A DNA stretch of 64,000 nucleotides from Pseudomonas lactis (GCF_001439845.1 NZ_JYLO01000009.1:186001-250000); one strand, 5' to 3'. Positions 34,059-41,776 are shown, counted from the stretch's first letter. Program-made: numbers and translations. The notes: a model not told the origin generated them from the letters alone.

Positions 34059-35346
34059 GGTCGACCTCAACCCTGCCTTGCCAATTTTCGCGCTCGCGGA
34101 TTGCAACAGCTTCTACGCCAGTTGCGAGCGTGTCTTCCGACCGGACCTGGCCAGCACGCCCATCGTGGTATTGAGTAACAACGATGGTTGCGTCATCGCA
34201 CGCAGCTATGACGCGAAACCTTTCGTCAAAATGGGCGCGCCCTATTTTCAGATCAAGGACACGTTGCGACGCCACGGCATCATGGCGTTCAGCAGCAATT
34301 ACGCGCTGTACGGCCAAATGTCGGAAAGGGTCATGACGCTGATTGAATCGATGGTGTGTGACAGTGAGGTCTACTCCATCGACGAGATTTTTTGTGACCT
34401 GACCGGCATGCCCGGCAACCTCACAACTTTTGGGCGGCAAATACGAGCCAAGGTCCTGAAGTACACGGGTATTCCAGTTGGCGTGGGCATTGCCCACACG
34501 AAAACCCTGGCAAAACTCGCCAACCACACGGCCAAACGCCTGCAGGCGCAAACTGGTGGCGTGGTGGATCTGTGCGATCCCTTCAAACGCGATTGGGCTC
34601 TGCGTAACACCGCAGTGGAGGAAGTATGGGGTATTGGCCGCCGCATGACGGCGCACATGCATGCCTTGGGCATCCACTCTGCAATGGACCTGGCTAAGGC
34701 CGACCCGGTCCTGCTCGGGCGCAAATTCAGCGTCGTTCTAGAAAAAACCGTGCGCGAACTCGCTGGCACCTCGTGCTTAGCCCTGGAAGAAGCTGCACCG
34801 GCAAAGCAGGAGATCTGCTGCAGCAGAATGTTTGGCATACGGCTGGAAACAATTGAGCCAATCAAGGAAGCGGTTGCTACCTATGCGCAACGGGCTTCGG
34901 AAAAACTTAGAGCCCAGCATTCACTGTGCAAAAAGATCCGCGTCAGCATTCGCACCGGCATGTTTAACCCCGAAGAGGCTCGTTACGCTAACGGTGTATT
35001 GGTGGAGCTTCCCTATCCCACCAATGACGTGCGTTTAATCACTAAGGCGGCAACACAGGCGGTGGAACGCCTGTTCCGCCCAGGGTTCCGATACAGCAAG
35101 GCTGAGATTTTGTTGATGGATCTTCGCCAACCAGGTGAATTCACTGACGACCTGTTCGCGCACACGCAACCAGCTGCAGCGGACAAGGTGATGAGCGTAC
35201 TCGATGAAATCAACAGCCGATGGGGCCGTGGAACGCTACGCGCTGCAGCGGTGCCTGCTGCACCGGCCTGGGCAATGCGTCGTGAGTTGATGAGCCCGAA
35301 CTACACCACCAGGCTTGATCAGCTCTGGACGGTAAATGCCAATTGA
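34048..35346 (+). CDS. umuC: Y-family DNA polymerase V catalytic subunit UmuC (RulB-like)
   Basis: Error-prone lesion-bypass polymerase. 432 residues, full length. Metal ligands: Asp18 in ADCNSFYASCERVF and Asp112/Glu113 in YSIDEIF. The little-finger domain (KIRVSIRTGMFNP) and C-terminus are intact. Some mobile rulB genes are disrupted by a XerC-type integrase; here the gene is whole and the integrase is 5 kb away. ATG 34048 is chosen because it gives the MSVKVDLNP N-terminus and overlaps umuD. Confidence 0.96.
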   Translation: MSVKVDLNPALPIFALADCNSFYASCERVFRPDLASTPIVVLSNNDGCVIARSYDAKPFVKMGAPYFQIKDTLRRHGIMAFSSNYALYGQMSERVMTLIESMVCDSEVYSIDEIFCDLTGMPGNLTTFGRQIRAKVLKYTGIPVGVGIAHTKTLAKLANHTAKRLQAQTGGVVDLCDPFKRDWALRNTAVEEVWGIGRRMTAHMHALGIHSAMDLAKADPVLLGRKFSVVLEKTVRELAGTSCLALEEAAPAKQEICCSRMFGIRLETIEPIKEAVATYAQRASEKLRAQHSLCKKIRVSIRTGMFNPEEARYANGVLVELPYPTNDVRLITKAATQAVERLFRPGFRYSKAEILLMDLRQPGEFTDDLFAHTQPAAADKVMSVLDEINSRWGRGTLRAAAVPAAPAWAMRRELMSPNYTTRLDQLWTVNAN

Positions 35347-35372
35347 GGCGTCAGGATTGAGGGAGTTTCAAA

Positions 35373-36014
35373 ATGTGCAGTCATTACGAAGCACCGGCGC
35401 CGCAGCGGGTAGCAGACACCTTCGGCGTTGAACCTTATGAACAGGGTAAGCTGAATCTGTGGCCAGGTTACATTGGGCCCTTCATCCGTAGCGCGGAACA
35501 CGTCGACCTCGAGGCAGAGTCGCCGGCGCCGAATGAAGTACTAGCTGGTTCGTTCGGCCTGGTCCCTTCATGGAGCAAAGACACCAAAATTGCACGGAAA
35601 ACCTACAATTGCCGATCAGAGACCGCGAGTGCGAAGCCGTCTTTTCGCACCGCTTGGCGTCAGGCCCGCCACTGCATTATTCCAGCAGCAGCCATTTATG
35701 AGCCTGACTGGCGAACGGGAAAATCCATACCCACGCGTATAGTTAGGTCAGATGGAGAGTTGATGGGAATCGCCGGCCTGTGGGAGGAGTGGCACGAACC
35801 TGGTACCGACAGGATCCTGCACAGTTTTACGATGCTCACGATCAATGCCGATGACCATCCTTTCATGCGCAACTACCATAAACCCGAAGATGAAAAGCGC
35901 ATGGTGGTTATCCTTCCCAAGGGACTTTATGGCGATTGGTTGAAAGCCTCGACTAGCGATAGTATGGAGTTCATGCGTCAGTATCCGGCTGATCGCATGG
36001 TCGTAGCGATGTGA
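35373..36014 (+). CDS. SOS response-associated peptidase (SRAP, YedK/HMCES family)
   Basis: Crosslinks to abasic sites in single-stranded DNA and protects them. 213 residues. Cys2 is the crosslinking residue; the catalytic set is visible in YNCRSE, IYEPDW and HPFMRNYHKPEDEKRM. It starts 26 bp after umuC and so falls under the same LexA-controlled promoter: a lesion-bypass polymerase with an abasic-site shield. Confidence 0.93.
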   Translation: MCSHYEAPAPQRVADTFGVEPYEQGKLNLWPGYIGPFIRSAEHVDLEAESPAPNEVLAGSFGLVPSWSKDTKIARKTYNCRSETASAKPSFRTAWRQARHCIIPAAAIYEPDWRTGKSIPTRIVRSDGELMGIAGLWEEWHEPGTDRILHSFTMLTINADDHPFMRNYHKPEDEKRMVVILPKGLYGDWLKASTSDSMEFMRQYPADRMVVAM

Positions 36015-36066
36015 TATGGCGCTGCAGAAGATGCATAATCCGCCAGGTGAAAGCGAGAGTGACTGT

Positions 36067-36234
36067 ATGACCCGAGACGAAATGCTAAAACAGATACAGG
36101 AGCGGTTTGAGCTGCACCTGCAATTGACCCCCTATTCTGTGAAAGCATACCCAGCAGAGCCAGAGCCCGAAACGAAACCTCGCAATAAGGAATCGAGCCA
36201 GCTTGATCAGTCGTCCAAATATCACCAAGAGTAG
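36067..36234 (+). CDS. Small hypothetical protein at the end of the umuDC-yedK unit
   Basis: 55 residues from ATG 36067 (MTRDEMLKQIQERFE), or 72 from ATG 36016. It has an amphipathic N-terminal helix, then a Pro/Glu/Lys-rich tail. No family recognised. Probably the last gene of the SOS unit; could be spurious. Confidence 0.45.
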   Translation: MTRDEMLKQIQERFELHLQLTPYSVKAYPAEPEPETKPRNKESSQLDQSSKYHQE

Positions 36235-36297
36235 CCGACCGCTCAATCCTATTTGACGGCCAAACAAGCCGCTATACGAAGAGCTTAGAAGCTGGAA

Positions 36298-36365
36298 ATG
36301 TAGATACAATGTATAGACAAAGCTCTGGTGTTTCCTATGCGATGTATATACAATGTTTCTACATC
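36298..36365 (+). promoter_or_regulatory. Probable MazE operator region
   Basis: Two 16-bp direct repeats with two mismatches lie at 36298-36313 and 36342-36357, both with the core GATACAATGT or TATACAATGT, spaced 44 bp (about four helical turns). The second contains the palindrome TGTATATACA (36343-36352) and is flanked by GATGTA / TACATC. It lies directly upstream of mazE, where AbrB-fold antitoxins usually bind. Confidence 0.55.
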
Positions 36366-36377
36366 ATGAGGTGATTT

Positions 36378-36632
36378 ATGGAAGTAAAAATTCAGCTGTG
36401 GGGAAATAGTGCAGCGATTCGCCTGCCAGCAGCGGTACTTAAGCAAATGAGTCTGGCCAACGGCGACGTGCTGATGCTTGATGCATCGGAAGACGTAATG
36501 ACGCTCAAGCCTGCTAAAGCCAAGCTGCATTATCGACTAACCGATCTGATGGCCAAGTGTGATTTGAATGCGCCGGAGCCCGCAGAACTGGCCGAGTGGA
36601 ACGCCATGCAGCCAGTAGGGCGTGAAGCTTGA
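36378..36632 (+). CDS. mazE: MazE-type antitoxin (AbrB fold)
   Basis: 84 residues. The N-terminal SpoVT/AbrB swapped-hairpin motif is MEVKIQLWGNSAAIRLPAAVLKQM; the acidic C-terminal part would bind the toxin. GAGGTG ribosome site. Its stop overlaps the toxin start. Confidence 0.9.
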   Translation: MEVKIQLWGNSAAIRLPAAVLKQMSLANGDVLMLDASEDVMTLKPAKAKLHYRLTDLMAKCDLNAPEPAELAEWNAMQPVGREA

Positions 36633-36976
36633 AGCGGGCCAAATTCAACCGGGCGGATATTGTGCGCCTGAACCTGAATCCAACCGCTGGCCGCGAGCAG
36701 CAGGGTGATTTTCGTCCGGCGCTGATCCTCACACCTGCGGTTTATAACGCATCTGGCCTCGCGGTCATTGCGCCGATCACGCAGGGCGGCGATTTTGCCC
36801 GGTACGCCGGTTTCGCGGTGCCGTTGAGCGGGTCAGGCAGCGAAACGCAGGGGGTTGTTCTGTGTAACCAGATCCGCACTGTTGATCTTGAGGCCCGTGG
36901 AGCCAAGCGCATTGAGTCGGCTTCAGAGGTGGTGATTGACGATGTGCTGGCCCGCGTCCAGGCGCTCTTTGAATAA
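36629..36976 (+). CDS. mazF: MazF/ChpB-type mRNA interferase toxin
   Basis: 115 residues, PemK/MazF fold with the RADIVRLNLNPTAGREQQGDFRPALILTP start and the VVLCNQIRTVDLEARG segment containing the catalytic-loop residues. TTG start at 36629 overlapping the mazE stop gives translational coupling. Typical ICE stability module. Confidence 0.9.
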   Translation: MKRAKFNRADIVRLNLNPTAGREQQGDFRPALILTPAVYNASGLAVIAPITQGGDFARYAGFAVPLSGSGSETQGVVLCNQIRTVDLEARGAKRIESASEVVIDDVLARVQALFE

Positions 36977-37079
36977 CTAAAAAAATCCCGCAGTACACTC
37001 AGTAAAGGTATGCCGGGTTGGCCGGCACGCCGCAAGGCCAGGATGCACCTCGGCTTTCATATCAATTAAGGACGACGAT

Positions 37080-37301
37080 ATGTCCAGCGCTGCAATGAAG
37101 TACATGCCAAATAATGCGAAACCTTTGTTCGTAACTACTGCTTTAATCGCGCTCGCGGTCATTGTTTATATCGTCCAGCGTGACGAGGCTCAACAACTTG
37201 CGGAGCGTGATGTTCGATGCCAGCAAGAGCAGGCCAATCCTTCTGTCACCTTTCAGAAGTCCGCAGATTGCATCATCTGGCGAAAGCCGGGTAACTATTA
37301 A
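37080..37301 (+). CDS. Small membrane protein, unknown
   Basis: 73 residues with one transmembrane helix (LFVTTALIALAVIVYIV) and then a polar part with two Cys (RCQQE, ADCIIW). AAGGAC ribosome site 8 nt before ATG 37080. No family recognised. 103 bp after mazF. Confidence 0.55.
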   Translation: MSSAAMKYMPNNAKPLFVTTALIALAVIVYIVQRDEAQQLAERDVRCQQEQANPSVTFQKSADCIIWRKPGNY

Positions 37302-37316
37302 AGGATGGGCTCCGAT

Positions 37317-37730
37317 ATGTACGATAAAACGACCCCCGAAGAACGTCGCCACACAGAACTGCTAAAGGCCATTGACTCGGTCAAGGCTCCTTTGTCAGTA
37401 ATGGCACTAATAGGTCTTCTCGATGAACTGTATTCGAAAGAAGAACGAAAAGTGCTGTATTCTGAGTATGAAGCGCTACGCAAAGCAAGCTATGCTGGTT
37501 ATGAGGCCCTTATGGCCGCAGGCGCGACGGTGGAGCCCGGCATAGGCTGGGACGCGCGCGTTAAGAAATACGGTGAAGCTGCTGCAACTGAACATATGCG
37601 CCCCCATATGGAAGCGCTAGAGGCAAAAAAAGCAGTCGACCAAAACCTGACAGACTTCGAAGTGAAGCATCCACAAATCAAGCGTCTATTTTGGCTAAAG
37701 AACCAAATCGGGAAAGGCGCTTACGAATAA
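37317..37730 (+). CDS. Hypothetical helical protein
   Basis: 137 residues from ATG 37317; ATG 37305 is also possible. Mostly charged helices (PEERRHTELLKAIDS, LYSKEERKVLYSEYEALRKASYAGYEALM). No signal peptide or membrane helix. No family recognised. The stretch after it to 37844 holds no gene. Confidence 0.5.
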   Translation: MYDKTTPEERRHTELLKAIDSVKAPLSVMALIGLLDELYSKEERKVLYSEYEALRKASYAGYEALMAAGATVEPGIGWDARVKKYGEAAATEHMRPHMEALEAKKAVDQNLTDFEVKHPQIKRLFWLKNQIGKGAYE

Positions 37731-37844
37731 ATAGGCGCCCGTGCGAAGAGCAGACTAGATGACCAGTGAGGACTTCAGCGCCGGGCTTTGGGCCCGTAGC
37801 CGTCCATGAAGTAGGCATTACCTGCCCGATTGAAGGAAAAGCTT

Positions 37845-38033
37845 ATGAATCGCGAAATCGATGACCTGCTGCAGCGGGCATTGGACAGTTCAGCTAAAGC
37901 AAGCTCGCTGATTCGCAAGCTGGCAACAAGCTCGCCGCACGCTTCCCTGGAGGCACTGGAAAAACATGTGGCCGCGTTGCAGGCCGTCCGTAACGAGTTT
38001 GCCTATCGAACCGGCCGTAGCGCGCTGGAATAG
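37845..38033 (+). CDS. Small helical protein, unknown
   Basis: 62 residues (MNREIDDLLQRALDSSAKASSLIRKLA ...), predicted as one or two long helices. AAGGAA ribosome site 7 nt before ATG 37845. Its 3' two-thirds are repeated in decayed form at 39590-39737. Similar short 'RNEFAYRTGRSALE'-type proteins seem familiar from Pseudomonas elements, but no function is known to me. Confidence 0.55.
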   Translation: MNREIDDLLQRALDSSAKASSLIRKLATSSPHASLEALEKHVAALQAVRNEFAYRTGRSALE

Positions 38034-38044
38034 GTAGGAACATC
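37898..38044 (+). repeat. Duplicated segment, copy 1 (intact gene)
   Basis: From AGCAAGCTC to GGTAGGAACATC, spanning most of the 62-residue gene and its 3' edge. Matches 39590-39737 with scattered substitutions. Confidence 0.75.
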
Positions 38045-38046
38045 AA

Positions 38047-38181
38047 ATGACTATTCAATTCAAAGGAGCATTGCTAGTCCTCATTTTTGCGGTACTGATA
38101 ACTTGGATGATCTCAGGCATGTTCAGTGGCATCGAAAAATTGAAAGCTGCTCAGCCCGCAGTCAAGCACCAGGCACTCTAG
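38047..38181 (+). CDS. 44-residue single-pass membrane protein
   Basis: ATG 38047 to TAG 38181. One transmembrane helix (GALLVLIFAVLITWMISGMF), then a short polar tail (EKLKAAQPAVKHQAL). It starts 14 bp after the 62-residue gene. A similar small membrane reading frame follows the decayed copy at 39776. Confidence 0.45.
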   Translation: MTIQFKGALLVLIFAVLITWMISGMFSGIEKLKAAQPAVKHQAL

Positions 38182-38213
38182 CCTTAAGGTGAATAGTTCG
38201 AGGAAAAGTCTCT

Positions 38214-38741
38214 ATGAGTGCGCTGAGCAACTACAATCGGCAAATTCATTTGATGCGTCAGATTCACGAAGCCAGCTACTACATAAGCAAAGCAGAAGAG
38301 CTTGGTCACCCTCATCTCTGGAATTCATACATCGCGATCCTAGACTTCTTGGGATACTTCAAAAGTGCACTCAATTCGTATGCGAAATGCTTTGTGGAGG
38401 TAGGGAAGGGGCGAAGCAAGCTCGAAGCGTCCTCAATTTTTAAATCGGAGCCAGCGTACCTGGAACAACACAAAAAAATTATGGATTTGCGCCACACCTA
38501 CGTAGCGCACAATGACGAAAACGAGTTTGAATCGGTGACAGTTCATGAGGAGGACGCGCCAGGAGAGCTTATGCTTCACCTGCAATACAAAATTTCTTTT
38601 CCTTTTGATCGCCTGTATGAACTTCGTAAGTTGATCCGGATAGTAGAGCTTCATATTGTTGACCGTCAAAAGGGACACCTAGCTGCGATTGGGCGCGAGG
38701 TTGGGAAACCAGTGCGAGTTTTAGAAGGAAATGAGTTGTGA
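38214..38741 (+). CDS. Unknown protein with a HEPN-like R-x5-H motif
   Basis: 175 residues, mostly helical, no signal peptide. RHTYVAH (about residues 92-98) followed by NDEN resembles the Rx4-6H motif of HEPN ribonucleases, preceded by LYELRK-type helices in a plausible arrangement. The similarity is short and I cannot confirm it. Noticeably AT-rich. In an island with a MazEF pair and next to another gene of similar composition. Confidence 0.6.
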   Translation: MSALSNYNRQIHLMRQIHEASYYISKAEELGHPHLWNSYIAILDFLGYFKSALNSYAKCFVEVGKGRSKLEASSIFKSEPAYLEQHKKIMDLRHTYVAHNDENEFESVTVHEEDAPGELMLHLQYKISFPFDRLYELRKLIRIVELHIVDRQKGHLAAIGREVGKPVRVLEGNEL

Positions 38742-38799
38742 AGAGCGATCTCTAAATAGAGCGCCCACCTGCAAGTCGAAATGAATAGGAAATGACTTG

Positions 38800-39315
38800 A
38801 TGAAAGTGAAAACGCAAATACCTGTTTTCAAAACACCACGCGATATCGCGCTTAAGCTGTTTCGCGAAGCTGGACGGGTGTGGAACGCGCCAGATTTGCA
38901 GTCCATGGGTGACCACCTCTTCAATTTTTGTGTGACTAACTCGTCACTTCGAGATTGGTTACTGAAATCAAAGGGGATAACGGGAGACCACGTCTTTTTC
39001 GAATCTTGGCGCGCAAAAGCGAGCGGTTTGTTTGGCGAGTGCGCAGACATAGCCAATGCTTCCAAGCACCTTGTTGTGAAAAAGACTGAGGTTACAGCCG
39101 TTACGGAGAACCTGGTGGGTCTCGGTCCGAATGGAGTGATTGCAGGTTCAGAGCAGACCAGGGAGACCTTCAACATTGTGTTGAGCAGTGGCATTACGAT
39201 TGATTTGCTTCTTTTCATTCACAAAATTTGTATGGAGTGGGAAGGAGAGTTTAGTTCTGATCCAGACCAGAATCCGCTGCCGCCCCACGGCAGTTTTCTA
39301 CTTACTCGGGCCTAA
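38800..39315 (+). CDS. Hypothetical protein with ADIANASKHL motif
   Basis: 171 residues from ATG 38800 (AGGAA ribosome site upstream). Helical N-terminal two-thirds with CADIANASKHLVV, a pattern seen in several uncharacterised helical proteins, then a more hydrophobic C-terminal segment (IDLLLFIHKICMEW). Function unknown. 58 bp after the HEPN-like gene and of similar AT-rich composition; the two may form a unit. Confidence 0.6.
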   Translation: MKVKTQIPVFKTPRDIALKLFREAGRVWNAPDLQSMGDHLFNFCVTNSSLRDWLLKSKGITGDHVFFESWRAKASGLFGECADIANASKHLVVKKTEVTAVTENLVGLGPNGVIAGSEQTRETFNIVLSSGITIDLLLFIHKICMEWEGEFSSDPDQNPLPPHGSFLLTRA

Positions 39316-39328
39316 GAAAAAATCCCCC

Positions 39329-39580
39329 ATGACGCAGCTGATCGAGGCGCTACGCGCAACTGCCACCAAGTGGCGAGCAGGCAACAAAGAGCACCCTGAT
39401 GGTGTTGTGCTGGTTTGGGAAGGTGAGGTCTACGGCTGGAAAAACGAACTGCGTGATCCGGCAAGCGAACGCCCAGGTTCATACGCTGTAGACATGACCG
39501 GCTTGGTCTTCAAGGCCGAAGGCGGCGACGACTACAACGGTGCGAAAGCGTGGATAGCGGTTGACCCTGACGCGCACTAG
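39329..39580 (+). CDS. Small hypothetical protein
   Basis: 83 residues (MTQLIEALRATATKWRAGNKEHPDGVVLVWEGEVYGWKNELRDP ...). Compact alpha/beta look, soluble. Conserved-looking codon use, GC-richer than the two genes before it. No family recognised. Confidence 0.6.
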   Translation: MTQLIEALRATATKWRAGNKEHPDGVVLVWEGEVYGWKNELRDPASERPGSYAVDMTGLVFKAEGGDDYNGAKAWIAVDPDAH

Positions 39581-39589
39581 GAAAGCTTA

Positions 39590-39737
39590 AGCAAGCTCAA
39601 TGATTCGCAAGCTGACAACAATCTGGCCGCACGCTTTCTCAGAAGCACTGGAAGAGTGCATATAGCTGCGTTGCAGGCCATTCTAGATGAACTGATCGAC
39701 CGTGCCGGTTGTAGCGCGCTGGAATAGGTAGGAACAT
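39590..39737 (+). pseudogene. Decayed copy of the 62-residue gene (duplicated segment, copy 2)
   Basis: Aligns to 37898-38044 from AGCAAGCTC to GGTAGGAACATC, but an in-frame TAG after GAGTGCATA and several substitutions break the reading frame. Confidence 0.7.
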
Positions 39738-39775
39738 CTCACCATGGAATATCACAACCAGTAGGAGAACTATAT

Positions 39776-39871
39776 ATGAATGGGCTTCTTGAGAATGGAG
39801 TGATTCCGCTATGTATAGGACTACTCCTGTTGAGCGGTGCTTTGTGGGTCTTTCAAGTCGCCATGGGCTAA
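39776..39871 (+). CDS. 31-residue single-pass membrane peptide
   Basis: ATG 39776 to TAA 39871: a short N-terminus, then a helix (VIPLCIGLLLLSGALWVFQVAMG). A good AGGAG ribosome site 8 nt upstream supports translation. It follows the decayed duplicate, just as the 44-residue membrane protein follows the intact copy. Confidence 0.4.
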   Translation: MNGLLENGVIPLCIGLLLLSGALWVFQVAMG

Positions 39872-39951
39872 GTACTGCACGAGCGTCGACGTAACCAACA
39901 TTAGCGGAGATAAGCACATGCTCAACACCCCTCAAACAGCAGCTGCAGGTG

Positions 39952-40113
39952 ATGGGTGACCTCATCCAGGACATGGCCAACGTGCTGGAGGATGGTACCG
40001 ATGATGCGCCCTTGGCCTTCTTCGAAGCCTGTGAGGATCTGCAGCTGCAAGTCACTCAGTTGATGCACGCGACGTTCCTGGCTGTGCAGCAAAAGCCAGA
40101 GCCTAAGCTTTAG
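39952..40113 (+). CDS. Small hypothetical protein, probably frameshifted at its 5' end
   Basis: 53 residues from ATG 39952 (MGDLIQDMANVLEDGTDDAPLAFFEACEDL ...). The protein-like frame continues upstream as PLKQQLQV, while the better start ATG 39918 (MLNTPQ) is in another frame that stops at 39958. A 2-base deletion near 39930 would explain this. Ends 4 bp inside the convergent integrase gene. Confidence 0.45.
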   Translation: MGDLIQDMANVLEDGTDDAPLAFFEACEDLQLQVTQLMHATFLAVQQKPEPKL

Positions 40114-41087
40114 TACTTCACTTTGTACGTCGGTGAATCCTCCGGCCGCTGACCACGTCGGTCATACAAGCGGGTGGTGCTGATATTGGCGTGCCCCAGC
40201 CACACCTGGACCTTGGCGATATCGGCGTCATGCTCCAGTGCATTGGTTGCGGCCGTGGCACGCAGACCATGCACACCCAGCCCGTCGACTTGGATGCCTG
40301 CAGCCTTTGCCCACTGCGCAACCACCTTATAGATGCCATCGGCGCAGATCCCGGTACCGGTGGTGCGACCGCGGATCGAGCGAAACAGGGGGCCATTGCC
40401 CGGTTCGCGGGTGATGTCCCGTTCCAGATACGCATGAATGCGCTCGGCCGCGACCGGGTGCAATGGTAAATAGCGAGTCTTACCGCCTTTCCCTCTTACC
40501 TGCAGGTGCTTGATACCGCGACGGTCCTGCAGGTCGCCGGTCATCAGCTTAGCCGCTTCCTCGCGGCGTAGGCCGTGGTACAGCAGCACGGCCAAAATAG
40601 CGCGGTCACGCATGCCCTTGAGCGTCCAGCCATCCGGCGCGGACAATAGCAATTTAGCCTGGTCATCCCCGAGTGCAGGCGTCTTGCCTTCGTTGGTTTC
40701 AATCCGTGGCCGTTTCACGCCGTGCACGGGGTTGCCGCCGGCGACTGCATTGTTCTCCAGGAGGTGATCGAACAGGCTGGCCAGCGCGGCCAGTTTGCGC
40801 CGGATAGTGGCCCCGGCCAGGCCCCGGGTTTCCAACTGGGCGCGCCAGGCCAGCACGTGCGCGCGGGTGACCGCGCGGAATTCCTCGGCACCGGTGAGCC
40901 CGACAAAGCCGCAGAAGTCTTCCAGGTCATTTTGATAGGCGCGGCGGGTGCGCGGGTTGTCGATATTGGCGAACCATTCCACCGCTGCCGGCACACCGGC
41001 CAGCTGCTGGAATTCCACGGCGCTCAGCCGACGTTCACCGATCGGCAACAGCACGGCCGTGGACTGGGGGGGAGTGAGGTCGGTCAT
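40110..41087 (-). CDS. XerC-like tyrosine recombinase of the cargo block
   Basis: 325 residues. Core-binding domain (NIDNPRTRRAYQNDLEDFCGFV) and catalytic residues: Arg in YHGLRREEAAKL, HxxR in VHGLRATAATNA, His in VWLGHANIST, Tyr in TTRLYDRRG. It is a second integrase distinct from the ICE one, similar in type to integrases associated with rulAB loci in Pseudomonas. Overlaps the GNAT gene by 4 nt. It probably brought or moves the umuDC-containing block. Confidence 0.9.
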   Translation of the reverse strand: MTDLTPPQSTAVLLPIGERRLSAVEFQQLAGVPAAVEWFANIDNPRTRRAYQNDLEDFCGFVGLTGAEEFRAVTRAHVLAWRAQLETRGLAGATIRRKLAALASLFDHLLENNAVAGGNPVHGVKRPRIETNEGKTPALGDDQAKLLLSAPDGWTLKGMRDRAILAVLLYHGLRREEAAKLMTGDLQDRRGIKHLQVRGKGGKTRYLPLHPVAAERIHAYLERDITREPGNGPLFRSIRGRTTGTGICADGIYKVVAQWAKAAGIQVDGLGVHGLRATAATNALEHDADIAKVQVWLGHANISTTRLYDRRGQRPEDSPTYKVKY

Positions 41088-41635
41088 GGAATGCCCGGCC
41101 CTGCAGGTCGACCAGCCGCGTGTTCAGCGGCGACCCACTCCCAGTATTCACGGATCAGACGTTTGTCTTCGGCCTCGGGCACCAGGTGCTGCCAGCGCGC
41201 TTGTTCCAGCTCCATCGCCTGGATGCCGCGCAGCTCGTCCTCGATCACGGCGCCGGCCGCAGCAAATCGCCGGCGGGCCCGGTCCCAGAACCCGTCGGAT
41301 GAGGTGTACTGGTACAGCGGCACAATCGGCACCTGGTGCGTGCGCCACAGGAGCCACAACACGGCCATACCCATGCCCTGCCCCTGCTGCGCCGGCTCAA
41401 TTTCAAGCATGTTGATGTACAGCCGATCGCCCAGCGGATTGATGCCGTAATCGACGTGGCCAACGCGATGGCCACCGACCTCGATATCGTCCAGGTAGTC
41501 GGTACCGGGAAACACGAAGTTGCCCCGGGGGGATTCTTGCCGGCGGTTCACCAGGTACACGCATGCTGCCGCTTCATTCAGGGTTTTTACTGCGCGTCTA
41601 CGGAAAAAGGCGTGCACCGGCTCAAAAATCGACAT
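41084..41635 (-). CDS. GNAT-like acetyltransferase co-transcribed with the integrase
   Basis: 183 residues. The GNAT acetyl-CoA-binding strand-loop is visible as INMLEIEPAQQGQGMGMAVLWLLW (pattern QxxGxG). Substrate unknown. ATGA overlap with the integrase gene and a palindrome directly upstream suggest one regulated unit. Confidence 0.7.
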   Translation of the reverse strand: MSIFEPVHAFFRRRAVKTLNEAAACVYLVNRRQESPRGNFVFPGTDYLDDIEVGGHRVGHVDYGINPLGDRLYINMLEIEPAQQGQGMGMAVLWLLWRTHQVPIVPLYQYTSSDGFWDRARRRFAAAGAVIEDELRGIQAMELEQARWQHLVPEAEDKRLIREYWEWVAAEHAAGRPAGPGIP

Positions 41636-41653
41636 ACGGCCACCCCTGTTAAA

Positions 41654-41683
41654 AAGTCGTGATAACGTATTTTATCACGACTT
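41654..41683. promoter_or_regulatory. Perfect 11-8-11 inverted repeat upstream of the GNAT-integrase unit
   Basis: AAGTCGTGATA, 8 bp, then TATCACGACTT. It lies 18 bp before the GNAT start codon and covers the likely promoter core. It could be a repressor operator, or a recombinase core site, since arm and spacer lengths resemble those of tyrosine recombinases. Confidence 0.6.
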
Positions 41684-41776
41684 ATCGGACCATCGAGCGG
41701 CGCGGCATAAACCTGTCAAAAGGTGACTGACAGCGATCATTTGGTCGCGAAAGAGGTGGAAGTTTTGACATCGTGG

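Noticed and set aside
37000..37080. GC-rich palindromic run after mazF (GCCGGGTTGGCCGGC) as a terminator
   Set aside because: No T run on either strand and the arms are imperfect.
41084..41635. GNAT-like gene as an antitoxin/toxin acetyltransferase (TacA/TacT type)
   Set aside because: No ribbon-helix-helix partner gene is adjacent; it is coupled to the integrase instead.
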